From: Bacillota bacterium
GTDB taxonomy: Bacteria > Bacillota > Clostridia > Lachnospirales > Lachnospiraceae
Direction: 5' to 3'
Assembly: GCA_023421075.1 (NCBI GenBank)
Contig: JAEZUM010000055.1
Location: 79,350-143,349 of the forward strand
DNA: 64,000 bases
Shown here: positions 1 through 8,489 of the stretch, piece after piece
Position numbering within the stretch: position 1 is the stretch's first letter
How the letters are laid out: each line of letters opens with the position of its first letter
Notes under the pieces: model-generated
The model's database searches: none
What the model was told of the DNA's origin: nothing
What the model saw: the letters and a program-made list of their open reading frames with translations, nothing else
Made by a program: the position numbers and the translations under genes

Positions 1-311
1 TCAATAATCAAAGGAAGAATTTCTCTCGATTCATAATCTCCGCCTAGTAACAAGTAAAAGCCGGTACGGCAACCCATAGGACCGAAGTAAATAATCTTTT
101 CTGCATATATGGGATGATTACGCAGATAGGTAGCAGCCAGATGCTCGATGGTGTGCATCTCCCCGGTCATCATGACCGGATCAAAGTTCGGGCGAGTCAT
201 CCGGATATCAAAGGTGGTAATGGTTTCATTGCCGATTTTATCCTTGCGGGAGACATATAAGCCTCGTAGTAATTTCATATGATCAATAGTAAAACTTGCG
301 ATTTGTTTCAT
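1..311 (-). CDS. luxS: S-ribosylhomocysteine lyase LuxS (partial)
   Basis: LuxS cleaves S-ribosylhomocysteine to homocysteine and the autoinducer-2 precursor in the cytoplasmic activated-methyl cycle. Reading the minus strand gives the first 103 residues; the rest lies beyond the window edge. The zinc-binding motif HTIEH is at residues 53-57 and the catalytic-cysteine segment GPMGCRTGF is near residue 81, both at the spacing expected for LuxS. The third metal ligand (a later Cys) is outside the window. Two in-frame ATGs lie close together (320 and 311). The one at 311 has GAGAGG at a good distance, while the one at 320 abuts it, so 311 is preferred. The gene is divergent from the HAD phosphatase. 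I see no SAM-type riboswitch in the 270 bases upstream. Confidence 0.95.
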   Translation of the reverse strand, partial: MKQIASFTIDHMKLLRGLYVSRKDKIGNETITTFDIRMTRPNFDPVMMTGEMHTIEHLAATYLRNHPIYAEKIIYFGPMGCRTGFYLLLGGDYESREILPLII

Positions 312-582
312 TGATTTCATCCTCTCTTGTTTCCTATTTATTATTGAGCGCCAATCTCAATCCTGAAGTTGACCATGAATGTAAGTGATTTTCATACACC
401 ATGCTTATTTTAATTCATGACAAGTGACCCGATGTTTCATTTCGTCCTATTTATTATATCACAGGAATATTGCATTGTAAAAGTGAAAACCAAGCGGTAT
501 ATAGCTTGACAATTTCGGTAGAATTAGGCATTATATAATAGTGTCGGAATTTTCGAAAATATGAATAATAAAGGAAAGATAT
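312..582. promoter_or_regulatory. Divergent luxS / HAD phosphatase intergenic region
   Basis: This region holds the outward promoters of luxS (minus) and the HAD gene (plus). On the plus strand TTGACA lies at 506-511 and TATAAT at 534-539, but the 22-base gap is longer than usual, so the exact promoter is unsure. A TTCATGACAAGTGA segment at 414-427 recurs in variant form near 54.83 and 63.59 kb. No small gene or structured RNA was recognised. Confidence 0.35.
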
Positions 583-1221
583 ATGATTGATAGCATAATT
601 TTTGACCTGGACGGAACCCTCTGGGATTCGACCGCAGAAGTGGCAATAGCCTTTAATAAAGTGTTACAGGAGAAGCATCCTGAGGTAAAGGAAGTGGTTA
701 CACCGGAGCGGTTGCAGTCGCTATTTGGTCTTCCTCTGGATGTTATCGCAGTACAGCTCTATGAGAGCGTACCGGAGGATGTGGCAATCCAAGTAATGAA
801 GGAATGCTGTGATTATGAATGCGGATATCTGGCAGAACATGGCGCAACCTTATATGATGGTCTGGAGCAGGCTCTCGAGGATTTATCGGGAGAGCACAGA
901 CTTTTTATCGTCAGCAACTGTCAGGAGGGGTATATCCAGTGCTTTTTTAAAGCCTACCCTAATCTTGAGAAGTATTTTACGGATTTTGAATACCCCGGCC
1001 GTTCCGGTAAGCTAAAGGCCGATAATATCTCATTGGTGATGGAACGGAATGGATTAAAGAATCCGATCTATGTCGGAGACACTCAGGGTGATGCCAACGC
1101 TGCAAAGGTAGCCGGTGTTCCCTTTATCTTTGCAAGATATGGTTTTGGAGATGTGAAGGAGTATGACGGGGTAGTGGATTCCCTTGGTGAGCTTACCAAA
1201 TTAGTTGGCGCTAAGCATTGA
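583..1221 (+). CDS. HAD-superfamily hydrolase (phosphoglycolate phosphatase-like)
   Basis: This is a cytoplasmic phosphatase of the haloacid dehalogenase superfamily. HAD motif I, FDLDGTLWD, is at residues 7-15 with the nucleophile and acid/base Asp pair. The motif II Ser lies in LFIVSNC near residue 110 and the motif IV segment VGDTQGDANAA is near 167. The cap after motif I is helical, as in the phosphoglycolate phosphatase/beta-phosphoglucomutase branch. At 212 residues it has the usual length. The ATG at 583 follows AAGGAAAG at 571-578. The gene stands alone between luxS and trpS, so the substrate cannot be inferred; a small sugar phosphate or nucleotide-derived phosphate is typical. Confidence 0.85.
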   Translation: MIDSIIFDLDGTLWDSTAEVAIAFNKVLQEKHPEVKEVVTPERLQSLFGLPLDVIAVQLYESVPEDVAIQVMKECCDYECGYLAEHGATLYDGLEQALEDLSGEHRLFIVSNCQEGYIQCFFKAYPNLEKYFTDFEYPGRSGKLKADNISLVMERNGLKNPIYVGDTQGDANAAKVAGVPFIFARYGFGDVKEYDGVVDSLGELTKLVGAKH

Positions 1222-1326
1222 CATTTCGCTACATTCTTTATATATTGGAAGATATAGATTTGACTGAACCTTGCAGGGCTCTGAAATAAAACACAGAGAC
1301 TTGACTAATGAATAGGAAGTGATTGT

Positions 1327-2331
1327 ATGCTGGATGGGAAAAAATCATTATTTAGCGGAATGCAGGCAACCGGTACACTTACCTTAGGTAATTATCTGGG
1401 AGCTTTAAAGAATTGGGTGGATTTTGAAGATGAATATGAGACCTTTTACTGTGTCGTGGATATGCATTCCATAACGGTACGCCAGGATCCGTCGGAGCTT
1501 CGCAAGAGAGCAAGAGCTCTGTTAACACTGTACATTGCAGCCGGTTTAAATCCGGAGAAGAATTGCATCTACTATCAATCTCATGTATCGGCTCATGCGG
1601 AATTAAGCTGGATTCTGAATTGCTTTACTTATATGGGTGAGCTCAATCGTATGACTCAGTTCAAGGATAAATCAGCGAAGCATGCGGATAATATAAATGC
1701 AGGCTTATATACGTATCCGGTATTGATGGCAGCGGATATTTTATTGTTCCAATCCGATATTGTTCCGGTTGGGGTGGATCAGAAGCAGCATATCGAGATA
1801 ACACGCGATATCGCAGAACGTTTTAATGGTATTTATGGGGATGTATTCACGATTCCCGAGCCATACATCGGGAAGCAAGGCGCTAAGATTATGAGCCTTC
1901 AGGAGCCCGAGAAGAAGATGTCTAAGTCGGATGAGAATGCCAATGCCACCATTTTCCTAATGGATGATCCGGATACCGTAATCCGTAAGTTTAAGAGAGC
2001 GGTTACTGACTCGGATACCAGCATACGATATAGTGATGAGAAGCCCGGTATCAAAAATTTGATTGATATCTATAGCATTGCTACCGGTAAGAAAGTAGTT
2101 GAGATCGAGAACGAATTTGCATCCTCCGGTTACGGAGATTTCAAACTTGCAGTAGGAGAAGCGGTAGCTGGTATGCTTAAGCCCATTCAGGATGAATTCC
2201 ATCGTCTTGAGAAGGATAAGGGCTACATCGACGGTATTATTAAAGCAAATGCGGAGAAAGCTAATTATTATGCGACCAAGACACTTCGAAAGGTGCAAAA
2301 GAAGGTAGGCTTCCCGGAGAGAATTCGATAA
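1327..2331 (+). CDS. trpS: Tryptophanyl-tRNA synthetase
   Basis: TrpS charges tRNA-Trp with tryptophan (class I aminoacyl-tRNA synthetase). The HIGH-equivalent segment, TLTLGNYLGA, is at residues 17-26, and the KMSKS loop is seen exactly in EKKMSKSDEN near residue 200. Tryptophan-pocket features such as VGVDQKQHIEITRD are present. At 334 residues it is a normal bacterial TrpS. AGGAAGTGA precedes the ATG. The 105-base leader is too short for a T-box riboswitch and shows no T-box or specifier stem, so tryptophan-responsive control of that kind is not supported. The gene appears monocistronic, with a stem-loop downstream at 2355-2405. Confidence 0.97.
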   Translation: MLDGKKSLFSGMQATGTLTLGNYLGALKNWVDFEDEYETFYCVVDMHSITVRQDPSELRKRARALLTLYIAAGLNPEKNCIYYQSHVSAHAELSWILNCFTYMGELNRMTQFKDKSAKHADNINAGLYTYPVLMAADILLFQSDIVPVGVDQKQHIEITRDIAERFNGIYGDVFTIPEPYIGKQGAKIMSLQEPEKKMSKSDENANATIFLMDDPDTVIRKFKRAVTDSDTSIRYSDEKPGIKNLIDIYSIATGKKVVEIENEFASSGYGDFKLAVGEAVAGMLKPIQDEFHRLEKDKGYIDGIIKANAEKANYYATKTLRKVQKKVGFPERIR

Positions 2332-2354
2332 TGGAAAGAAATTAAGGATGAAAG

Positions 2355-2405
2355 AAATTGTTCGTTTCAAAGAGCACCTTGGGTGTCCAATGACTCGAAC
2401 AATTT
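2355..2405. terminator. Nested stem-loop after trpS
   Basis: A 10-base inverted repeat (AAATTGTTCG at 2355-2364, CGAACAATTT at 2396-2405) encloses a small CACC/GGTG hairpin. Only a short T-run follows, so termination of trpS is likely but not certain. Confidence 0.5.
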
Positions 2406-2533
2406 TCACGTTATTATATTAGCTCCACACATCTGTAGTGACAAAGCGATGTCCACAGGTGGTGAACAAGTGATGTTCTCAGTATTATGTGGATTAAGTA
2501 TAAGCATAAGGGTTAGGAAAGGAAGGTAATATT

Positions 2534-3493
2534 ATGAAAATTGTATTTCTCGAGACGGATACCTTAGGGGATGATGTGGATTTAAGTATGTTTGACAAGC
2601 TGGGAGAGGTGATAAAATATCCCTGCTCCGTACCGAATGAAAATGCAAAGCGTTGTGAGGATGCTGACATCATAATCGTTAATAAGGTACCGATGAACAA
2701 GGATACCTTACAGCTGGCTATGAATTTAAAGCTAATCTGTGTCACAGGGACAGGGACTAATATTGTGGACTTTCCATATACCAACGGACGGGGTATTACG
2801 GTTGCTAATGTTAAGGGTTACTCCACGCAGTCCGTTGTACAGCATACCTTCGCGTTATTTTTCTATCTATATGAGAAGCTTAGTTACTATGACAGGTTTG
2901 TAAAAAGCGGTGAGTATATCCGATCCGATGTATTCAGCCACTTTGTAATGAAATTCCATGAGCTCGCAGGAAAGACCTGGGGAATTATCGGACTCGGTGA
3001 GATCGGCAGAGGAGTTGCTGAGGTGGCAAAGCTCTTCGGCTGTAAGGTAATATACTATTCAACCTCGGGTAAGAATGATAACCCGGCGTATGAGCAGGTG
3101 GATCTTGACACCCTGCTACGCCATTCGGATGTTGTATCAATTCATGCACCTTTGAACGATAATACCAATAATCTGATCGATGAGGAGGAGTTAAGGAAGA
3201 TGAAGAAGACCGCCTTCCTGCTTAATCTGGGTCGTGGACCCATCGTAAATGAGAATGCCTTGGCAAAAGCCTTGAAGGAGGATCTCATTGGCGGAGCAGG
3301 ACTTGATGTCCTTACGGTTGAACCGATGTCAGCAAGCAATCCACTCATTGAGGTGCAGGATAGTACCAAGCTGATCATTACACCTCATATTGCCTGGGCA
3401 ACTGTAGAAGCAAGACAGAGAGTGACGGAAGAGGTTTATAAGAATATCGTCGCTTTTGGTAATCAGGAAGAAAGAAATGTAGTAAGACAGTAA
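2534..3493 (+). CDS. D-2-hydroxyacid dehydrogenase
   Basis: This NAD-dependent enzyme of the D-isomer-specific 2-hydroxyacid dehydrogenase family interconverts a 2-keto acid and a D-2-hydroxy acid. The Rossmann motif GIIGLGEIGRG is near residues 150-160. The catalytic Arg is in the ALLNLGRGPIVNE-like segment near 232, the Glu is about 30 residues later, and the His is in ITPHIAWAT near 287. At 319 residues it matches glycerate/hydroxypyruvate reductase-like members, and sequence alone does not fix the substrate. AGGAAAGGAAGG precedes the ATG. The gene is single and ends before a strong terminator shared with the convergent polyamine operon. Confidence 0.88.
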   Translation: MKIVFLETDTLGDDVDLSMFDKLGEVIKYPCSVPNENAKRCEDADIIIVNKVPMNKDTLQLAMNLKLICVTGTGTNIVDFPYTNGRGITVANVKGYSTQSVVQHTFALFFYLYEKLSYYDRFVKSGEYIRSDVFSHFVMKFHELAGKTWGIIGLGEIGRGVAEVAKLFGCKVIYYSTSGKNDNPAYEQVDLDTLLRHSDVVSIHAPLNDNTNNLIDEEELRKMKKTAFLLNLGRGPIVNENALAKALKEDLIGGAGLDVLTVEPMSASNPLIEVQDSTKLIITPHIAWATVEARQRVTEEVYKNIVAFGNQEERNVVRQ

Positions 3494-3546
3494 CAGAAGA
3501 AAGCATATATATGTCCGAAGTATCGAATAAACTTTTGTATTATCAC

Positions 3547-3576
3547 AGAAAGCCCGCTGGTCACAGCGGGCTTTCT
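3547..3576. terminator. Bidirectional terminator between 2-hydroxyacid dehydrogenase and potD
   Basis: A perfect 13-bp stem (AGAAAGCCCGCTG at 3547-3559, its complement at 3564-3576) has a 4-base loop. A- and T-rich flanks allow it to work on both strands for the two convergent genes. Confidence 0.85.
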
Positions 3577-3579
3577 ATA

Positions 3580-3663
3580 CATGATTCATAAAATATTTGA
3601 GATGCTGACATTTTTGAATACATGATTCATAAAATATCTGCGAAGCTGATATTTTTGGACATA
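3580..3663. repeat. Two-unit copy of a dispersed terminator-like palindrome repeat
   Basis: Two adjacent units of about 41 bases each start TACATGATTCATAAAATAT and contain a hairpin with arms like AAATATC/GATATTT, a GC-GAA-GC tip and a T-run. The second unit (about 3620-3655) is the better conserved. Closely similar units are found at 62056-62215, 58 kb away. This points to a dispersed repeat family rather than an ordinary terminator. Confidence 0.75.
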
Positions 3664-3672
3664 TCGTAAGGA

Positions 3673-4722
3673 CTAGTTTGACTTAACTTCATTCCATTTA
3701 TCGATATATAAGGCTTCCATCTCTTCACCGAGATAACGGTAGGTGCGGCAGCGGTCCAGTACAGACTGCTCAGGGAAAGCAACCTTGCTGTTCTTGATAT
3801 CTTCATCGGTTATTAAAGCTCTGGCTGCAGTATTCGGTGTAGAGTAGGTAATATATTCAAAGTTCTTCAGAGCGATTTCAGCGGAGCACATGTAATTAAT
3901 AAAAGCCTCTGCATTCTCTTTGTCTCTGCAATTCTTCGGAATGACCCAACCGTCAATCCATACATTGGAGCCTTCATTTGGAACTACATATTCCAGATCC
4001 GGATTCTCTCTCTGAGTGAAGATTGCTTCGCCGGAATAGATGACACCGAGAGCTGCTTCGCCACCAATCATCTTATCACGAACCTGATCAACGACATAAG
4101 CCTGTACCAGAGGGTACTGCTGACTCAGCAGCTGTTTGGCCTCCTCCAGCTGATTAACCTCAGTACTGTTCAGATCATAGCCTAAATAGGAGAGGGCAAT
4201 GCCAAAAGCGTCACGAACACTATCAATCATCAGAATATTACCGGAATATTTCTCATCGAAAATAGCACTCCAGCTGTCAATGGGTCCATCCACCATAGTC
4301 TTATTATATAAGATACCCAGAGTTCCCCAGCAATAAGGAACGCTGTATTTATTCTCCGGATCAAAATTCTTGGCACTTTCCAGGTACGCAGGATCAATGT
4401 TCTTGATATTGGGTACATTATCAAAATTAATCTCTGCCAGAAGATCCTCTTCAATCATCTTTTGGATCATGTAATCGGAAGGACAAACAACGTCATACTG
4501 AACTGCTCCGGCCTTGATCTTAGGATACATCTCTTCGTTCTGCTCGAACTCATCATAGACGACCTTAATTCCGGTCTCTTCTTCAAACATATCGATGGTT
4601 TCCTGATCAATGTACTCACCCCAGTTATATACATAGACCTTCTCACCCACATTCTTGCTGCAGCCGGTCATGAGTGCTCCTGCAATCACTAGCATCGCTG
4701 CACAAAATAAAATTTTCTTCAT
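3673..4722 (-). CDS. potD: Spermidine/putrescine ABC transporter substrate-binding lipoprotein
   Basis: PotD captures polyamines outside the membrane for the PotABC importer. The N-terminus is a lipoprotein signal: Lys-Lys, a hydrophobic core and the lipobox LMTGC, so it should be lipid-anchored. The mature protein starts with the family pattern VYVYNWGEYI and has the PotD-like segment YDVVCPSDYM. At 349 residues it has the usual length. A GTG at 4725 and an ATG at 4722 are adjacent; the ATG, eight bases after AAGGAG, is preferred. It is the last gene of the operon XRE regulator-potA-potB-potC-potD. Polyamine specificity is inferred from the family and the complete gene set. Confidence 0.93.
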   Translation of the reverse strand: MKKILFCAAMLVIAGALMTGCSKNVGEKVYVYNWGEYIDQETIDMFEEETGIKVVYDEFEQNEEMYPKIKAGAVQYDVVCPSDYMIQKMIEEDLLAEINFDNVPNIKNIDPAYLESAKNFDPENKYSVPYCWGTLGILYNKTMVDGPIDSWSAIFDEKYSGNILMIDSVRDAFGIALSYLGYDLNSTEVNQLEEAKQLLSQQYPLVQAYVVDQVRDKMIGGEAALGVIYSGEAIFTQRENPDLEYVVPNEGSNVWIDGWVIPKNCRDKENAEAFINYMCSAEIALKNFEYITYSTPNTAARALITDEDIKNSKVAFPEQSVLDRCRTYRYLGEEMEALYIDKWNEVKSN

Positions 4723-4766
4723 CACAATATCTCCTTACTTTTCATGGGTATGAACCCCGGTGTATT

Positions 4767-5555
4767 TTAAAGCTTTCTCATCGGAGCGTTTTTCTCTGAG
4801 TTTCTCCGATTAATAAAGATTAACAGCAATAGAACCGTAACAAACATAATTGTGGATAATGCATACATCTCCGGTTTGATGCCCTTACGAACTTCTGTAT
4901 AAATCTTGGTCGAAAGTGTATTGATCTCCGGACCTTTTGTAAAATGCGTGATTACGAAATCATCCAATGACATCGTGAAAGCAAGAAAGAAACCGGATAA
5001 TACTCCGGGAAAAATATCGGGAAGTATTACCTTAAAAAAAGCATATACCGGGGAAGCACCAAGATCCTGTGCAGCTTCGAAGGTATGGGGGTTCAATTGC
5101 TTCAGCTTTGGCATGACACTGAGAATGACATACGGGATGTTAAAGGTTATATGGGCAAGCAGAACACTGGTGAAACCCAGAGTGAAGTTCAAGGCCACAA
5201 AGATTAACATCAGTGAGATACCGGTTACGATGTCGGCATTCAGCATCGGAACATTCGTAATGGCCATCAGTATGGTTCTCGGCGTTTTCCTCATACTATT
5301 CATGGCGATGGCAGCAGCTGTACCTAGCAAGGTAGCGATGAGAGCAGAAGAAAGAGCAATAATTAATGTGGTAGACAATGCGGCCATAATATCTTCGTTC
5401 TGAAAAAGCTCTACGTACCATTTAAAGGTGAAACCACCCCATTTTGCTCTCGATTTTGAAGCATTAAAGGAGAGGACGATCAAAATAATAATCGGAGCGT
5501 ATAAAAAGAGTAAAATGAGTCCTATATAAAAGCGGCTTAAGAATTTTTTTACCAT
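4767..5555 (-). CDS. potC: Spermidine/putrescine ABC transporter permease PotC
   Basis: This is the inner-membrane permease subunit of the polyamine importer. Its 262 residues carry about six hydrophobic segments, beginning with FYIGLILLFLYAPIIILIVL, and the EAA loop that contacts PotA is seen as FEAAQDLGASPVYAFFKVIL near residue 160. The ATG at 5555 has GAGGGAAG upstream and overlaps the end of potB by seven bases, indicating translational coupling. Family knowledge assigns it as the PotC partner of the PotB/PotC heterodimer. Nothing is missing or unusual. Confidence 0.93.
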   Translation of the reverse strand: MVKKFLSRFYIGLILLFLYAPIIILIVLSFNASKSRAKWGGFTFKWYVELFQNEDIMAALSTTLIIALSSALIATLLGTAAAIAMNSMRKTPRTILMAITNVPMLNADIVTGISLMLIFVALNFTLGFTSVLLAHITFNIPYVILSVMPKLKQLNPHTFEAAQDLGASPVYAFFKVILPDIFPGVLSGFFLAFTMSLDDFVITHFTKGPEINTLSTKIYTEVRKGIKPEMYALSTIMFVTVLLLLIFINRRNSEKNAPMRKL

Positions 5556-6433
5556 ATATTGCTTCCCTCGCCTTCTTTATCATATTTTGAGATAATTGCC
5601 ATACTGAACAGGATGAAGATCATCAATACCAGAGATAGTCCGGAACCGGTGTTCCAGTTGCCTAGACGGAACTGCTGTTCAATGACATTACCGATGAGAA
5701 CGATCTTACTTCCACCAAGGATGGTAGAGATGACGAAGGTGGTAAGCGACGGTACGAAAACCATGGTAATACCACTGACTACACCCGGAAGACTTAGCGG
5801 GAGTATAATTTTGCGGAAGGTTTGTCTGCCATTCGCCCCAAGATCTCTTGCGGCGTTGATGACATCCTTATCAATCTTAATCAATACATTATAAATCGGT
5901 AGAACCATAAAGGGCAGGAAGTTGTAAACCATACCGAGAATGATGGCGGCAGGGGTATTAATTATATTCAAGGAAGGAAGGTGCAAAAATTCTAATATCG
6001 TATTCAGAACACCGGTCTTCTCCAGAATGTTCTGCCATGCAAGGGTACGCAGCAGAAAGTTCATCCACATAGGCAGAATGATAATTAATACGATGAAGCT
6101 GTTACTTTTTAATTTTGTATTATTTAAAATGATTGCCAAGGGATAGGCAAGTAGTAAGCATATCAGAGTACTGACAATCGAGAGCTCCAATGCGAGTAAC
6201 AGGGCATCCCGGTTGATTGGATCTGCAATAAGAGAAATATTCTCAAGAGTTATACTATGATCGGCATTGGTAAGTCCGTAATACACAATCATAATTAAAG
6301 GAATGAGAATAAAGCCTATCATCCATAAAAGGTAAGGAAAGGAGAGCCATTTTACCTTATTTACTCTGGAGAATTGTAACCCGTTCTCGGGTTTTCTCTC
6401 GGCAAGGAGTTTAAATTTATCTGTAACTGCCAT
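5549..6433 (-). CDS. potB: Spermidine/putrescine ABC transporter permease PotB
   Basis: This is the second permease subunit of the polyamine importer, 294 residues long, with a short cytoplasmic N-terminus and about six membrane spans starting at SFPYLLWMIGFILIPLIMI. The EAA-type loop INAARDLGANGRQTFRKII lies near residue 195. The start at 6433 follows AGGAG. The gene sits 22 bases after potA and overlaps potC by seven bases, so all are on one transcript. Confidence 0.93.
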   Translation of the reverse strand: MAVTDKFKLLAERKPENGLQFSRVNKVKWLSFPYLLWMIGFILIPLIMIVYYGLTNADHSITLENISLIADPINRDALLLALELSIVSTLICLLLAYPLAIILNNTKLKSNSFIVLIIILPMWMNFLLRTLAWQNILEKTGVLNTILEFLHLPSLNIINTPAAIILGMVYNFLPFMVLPIYNVLIKIDKDVINAARDLGANGRQTFRKIILPLSLPGVVSGITMVFVPSLTTFVISTILGGSKIVLIGNVIEQQFRLGNWNTGSGLSLVLMIFILFSMAIISKYDKEGEGSNIW

Positions 6434-6455
6434 AGGATATCATCTCCTGATCATA

Positions 6456-7532
6456 CTATTCTTCGATTATTACAGCCTCTTCATCTTCCGATTCCGGCTT
6501 ATTCATGATTTGAATATCATAAGGATCCACCTGAATTCCGACCTCACTGCCCACCGGGAATAGGTCGGTAGAATGAACAAGCCATTCACGTCCGTTTGCG
6601 GTAACCTCCATCTCATAATGAACACCCTTGAAGAGAAGTGAAGTTACTCTGCCGGTAATAATACCTTTTTCAGGCAGAACAAGATCAATATCCTCCGGAC
6701 GAATTACAACATCGACCGGTTTGTTTCTGCCAAAGCCGGTATCTACACAGGGGAAATTTGCTCCCAGGATATTTACCAGTCTATCCTCGACCATAACAGA
6801 GGGAATGATGTTGCTGTCACCAATGAAATCCGCAACGAAAGCATTTTTAGGCTCATTGTAGATATCCTCCGGAGTCCCCACCTGTTGTATGTAACCTTGG
6901 TTCATAACCACGATGGTATCCGACATCGTTAAGGCTTCCTCTTGATCATGTGTTACATAGACGAAGGTTATGCCCAGCTCATTCTTTAACCGAATTAATT
7001 CATACTGCATGTCCTGACGGAGTTTTAAATCAAGAGCTCCTAGCGGCTCATCGAGTAGCAGCACCTTCGGTTCATTTACAATGGCTCTCGCTATTGCGAT
7101 ACGCTGCTGTTGACCGCCGCTTAAGGAATCCGGCATACGATTCTCATAGCCTTCGAGATTAACCAGTTTTAAGGCATATTTGATCTTATCCTGGATATAG
7201 ATCTTACTCTTTCTCTTAATCTTAAGTCCAAAGGCAATATTCTCGGAGATCGTCATATGGTTAAACAAAGCGTATTTCTGAAATACGGTGTTCAATTGTC
7301 GTTCATTGGGCGGAAGCTTGGTGATGTCCTTACCCTCGAAGATGACCTTACCCTGATTCGGCGTCTCAAAACCGCCGATAATTCGCAGAGTGGTAGTCTT
7401 GCCACAGCCGGAAGGGCCAAGTAGGGTAAGAAATTCATTTTCACGGATATAAAGATTTAAATCATCGAGTACGACGGTTTCGCCGTATGCTTTGGTTATA
7501 TTCATAAGATTAATTAATTTATTATCGGTCAT
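6456..7532 (-). CDS. potA: Spermidine/putrescine ABC transporter ATP-binding protein
   Basis: This is the ATPase that powers polyamine import. The Walker A motif GPSGCGKTT is near residues 38-46, the signature LSGGQQQR near 138 and Walker B VLLLDEP near 158, followed by the D-loop and a switch His in VYVTHDQEE. A C-terminal TOBE-type regulatory region follows residue 240, as is usual for PotA at 358 residues. The start at 7532 has GGGGGA upstream. It is the second gene of the operon, 19 bases after the regulator. Confidence 0.95.
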   Translation of the reverse strand: MTDNKLINLMNITKAYGETVVLDDLNLYIRENEFLTLLGPSGCGKTTTLRIIGGFETPNQGKVIFEGKDITKLPPNERQLNTVFQKYALFNHMTISENIAFGLKIKRKSKIYIQDKIKYALKLVNLEGYENRMPDSLSGGQQQRIAIARAIVNEPKVLLLDEPLGALDLKLRQDMQYELIRLKNELGITFVYVTHDQEEALTMSDTIVVMNQGYIQQVGTPEDIYNEPKNAFVADFIGDSNIIPSVMVEDRLVNILGANFPCVDTGFGRNKPVDVVIRPEDIDLVLPEKGIITGRVTSLLFKGVHYEMEVTANGREWLVHSTDLFPVGSEVGIQVDPYDIQIMNKPESEDEEAVIIEE

Positions 7533-7551
7533 CTGGTGTTCCCCCTATCAG

Positions 7552-8091
7552 TTAAAAGCTTGGCGGAGTCGATACCCATAAAAGGGTAGCGCCTGTTTTC
7601 TCGGAAGCTGAAATATAATGTTGTTTGTTAGCGGTAAAATAGAAGGATTCACCCTTCTTTACCTTGAAATTACGGTTTCCGATGTGTAAGGTAATGCTTC
7701 CGTTTAAAATATAGCCAAATTCTTCTCCCTCGTGAGGGTTGTCGGGATAGGTTGAACCGCCGATATCCAAAGTCAGCAGGATGGGTTCCATTATATTCTT
7801 TTGTGCATTCGGAATAATCCACTTTACCTCATTTTTTAATTCGGTATCATATTTCTCAAAGTAGTCGGATTTCTTGAACACGACCTGCTCTGCAGTGGTG
7901 CCGCTGAAAAATTCTTCAAGATTTGTACCCAGGCACTGTAAGATATCCACTAAAGTTGCAATGGAGGGGGAGGTCAGATCTCGTTCCAGCTGGGATATAA
8001 ACCCCTTGGATAACTCCGCTCTGTCCGCCAGCTCTTCTTGTGTCAGGCTTTTTTGAATTCGTAATTCTTTGATTTTTGATCCGATATTCAT
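7552..8091 (-). CDS. XRE-family regulator with C-terminal cupin domain (polyamine operon)
   Basis: This is a 179-residue transcription factor. Residues 5-60 form an XRE helix-turn-helix (LTQEELADRAELSKGFISQ), and residues 105-175 form a cupin_2 domain (EGEEFGYILNG ... KKGESFYF) that probably binds the effector. The architecture matches PuuR-like regulators, which in Clostridia often lead potABCD operons. It is the first gene of the operon, so autoregulation is expected, and overlapping inverted repeats sit just after the promoter. The effector is presumably putrescine or spermidine, but this is inference from context. Confidence 0.88.
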   Translation of the reverse strand: MNIGSKIKELRIQKSLTQEELADRAELSKGFISQLERDLTSPSIATLVDILQCLGTNLEEFFSGTTAEQVVFKKSDYFEKYDTELKNEVKWIIPNAQKNIMEPILLTLDIGGSTYPDNPHEGEEFGYILNGSITLHIGNRNFKVKKGESFYFTANKQHYISASEKTGATLLWVSTPPSF

Positions 8092-8124
8092 GAGGTGCTT
8101 CCTTTCACATTCTTACTGAGAATA

Positions 8125-8149
8125 AACTAAAAGTTTAGTTACGCTAAAC
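8125..8149. promoter_or_regulatory. Overlapping inverted-repeat operators of the polyamine operon
   Basis: AACTAAA at 8125-8131 is mirrored by TTTAGTT at 8134-8140. GTTTAG at 8133-8138 is mirrored by CTAAAC at 8144-8149. Both lie between the -10 box and the regulator start codon, in the early transcribed region, where bound XRE-cupin protein would block transcription. The binding is inferred; the symmetry is seen. Confidence 0.6.
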
Positions 8150-8162
8150 AGCGACAATATAA

Positions 8163-8190
8163 ATTATACTAGTAATATTTGTCTTGTCAA
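8163..8190 (-). promoter_or_regulatory. Promoter of the XRE regulator-potABCD operon
   Basis: Read on the minus strand, a consensus TTGACA (8185-8190) and a consensus TATAAT (8163-8168) are separated by 16 bases, about 70 bases upstream of the regulator start codon. It is a perfect sigma-A-type pair. Confidence 0.8.
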
Positions 8191-8441
8191 TAAGTTTTCA
8201 TAAAATTTCCCAGTATAATTATTACTGAAGAATTTTTGAGGTATTAATTAATAAAGTATGGATTTTAAAAGAGACTGGAAGAAATCGAGGGAATCTGTAA
8301 TTCAGGGGGGATTGTATAAAAATACGAGTAGTCAGTCGCAGACCCAGTAGTGGAATAGCTATTCTACTGATGTGTAGTGCACATATATGATATTGTGTTA
8401 TGCAAAAGTTTGAAATTTAATGAAGGGAACATCAAACATCG
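8191..8441. other. Intergenic stretch upstream of the pot promoter
   Basis: About 250 bases with no convincing gene. It contains only a small palindrome around GAATAGCTATTC (about 8353-8364) and AT-rich sequence. Confidence 0.4.
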
Positions 8442-8482
8442 AAAAAAGGCATGGAACAGAGGGGGATTCCTTGTCCCATGCC
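8442..8482 (-). terminator. Terminator of aroC
   Basis: On the minus strand GGCATGGGACA pairs with TGTTCCATGCC (arms 8472-8482 and 8448-8458, one G-U pair), followed by six Ts. It lies just after the aroC stop codon. Confidence 0.88.
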
Positions 8483-8489
8483 TATGTGG

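Noticed and set aside
1222..1326. Possible T-box riboswitch before trpS
   Set aside because: The 105-base gap is too short, and no T-box sequence, specifier stem or terminator/antiterminator pair is visible.
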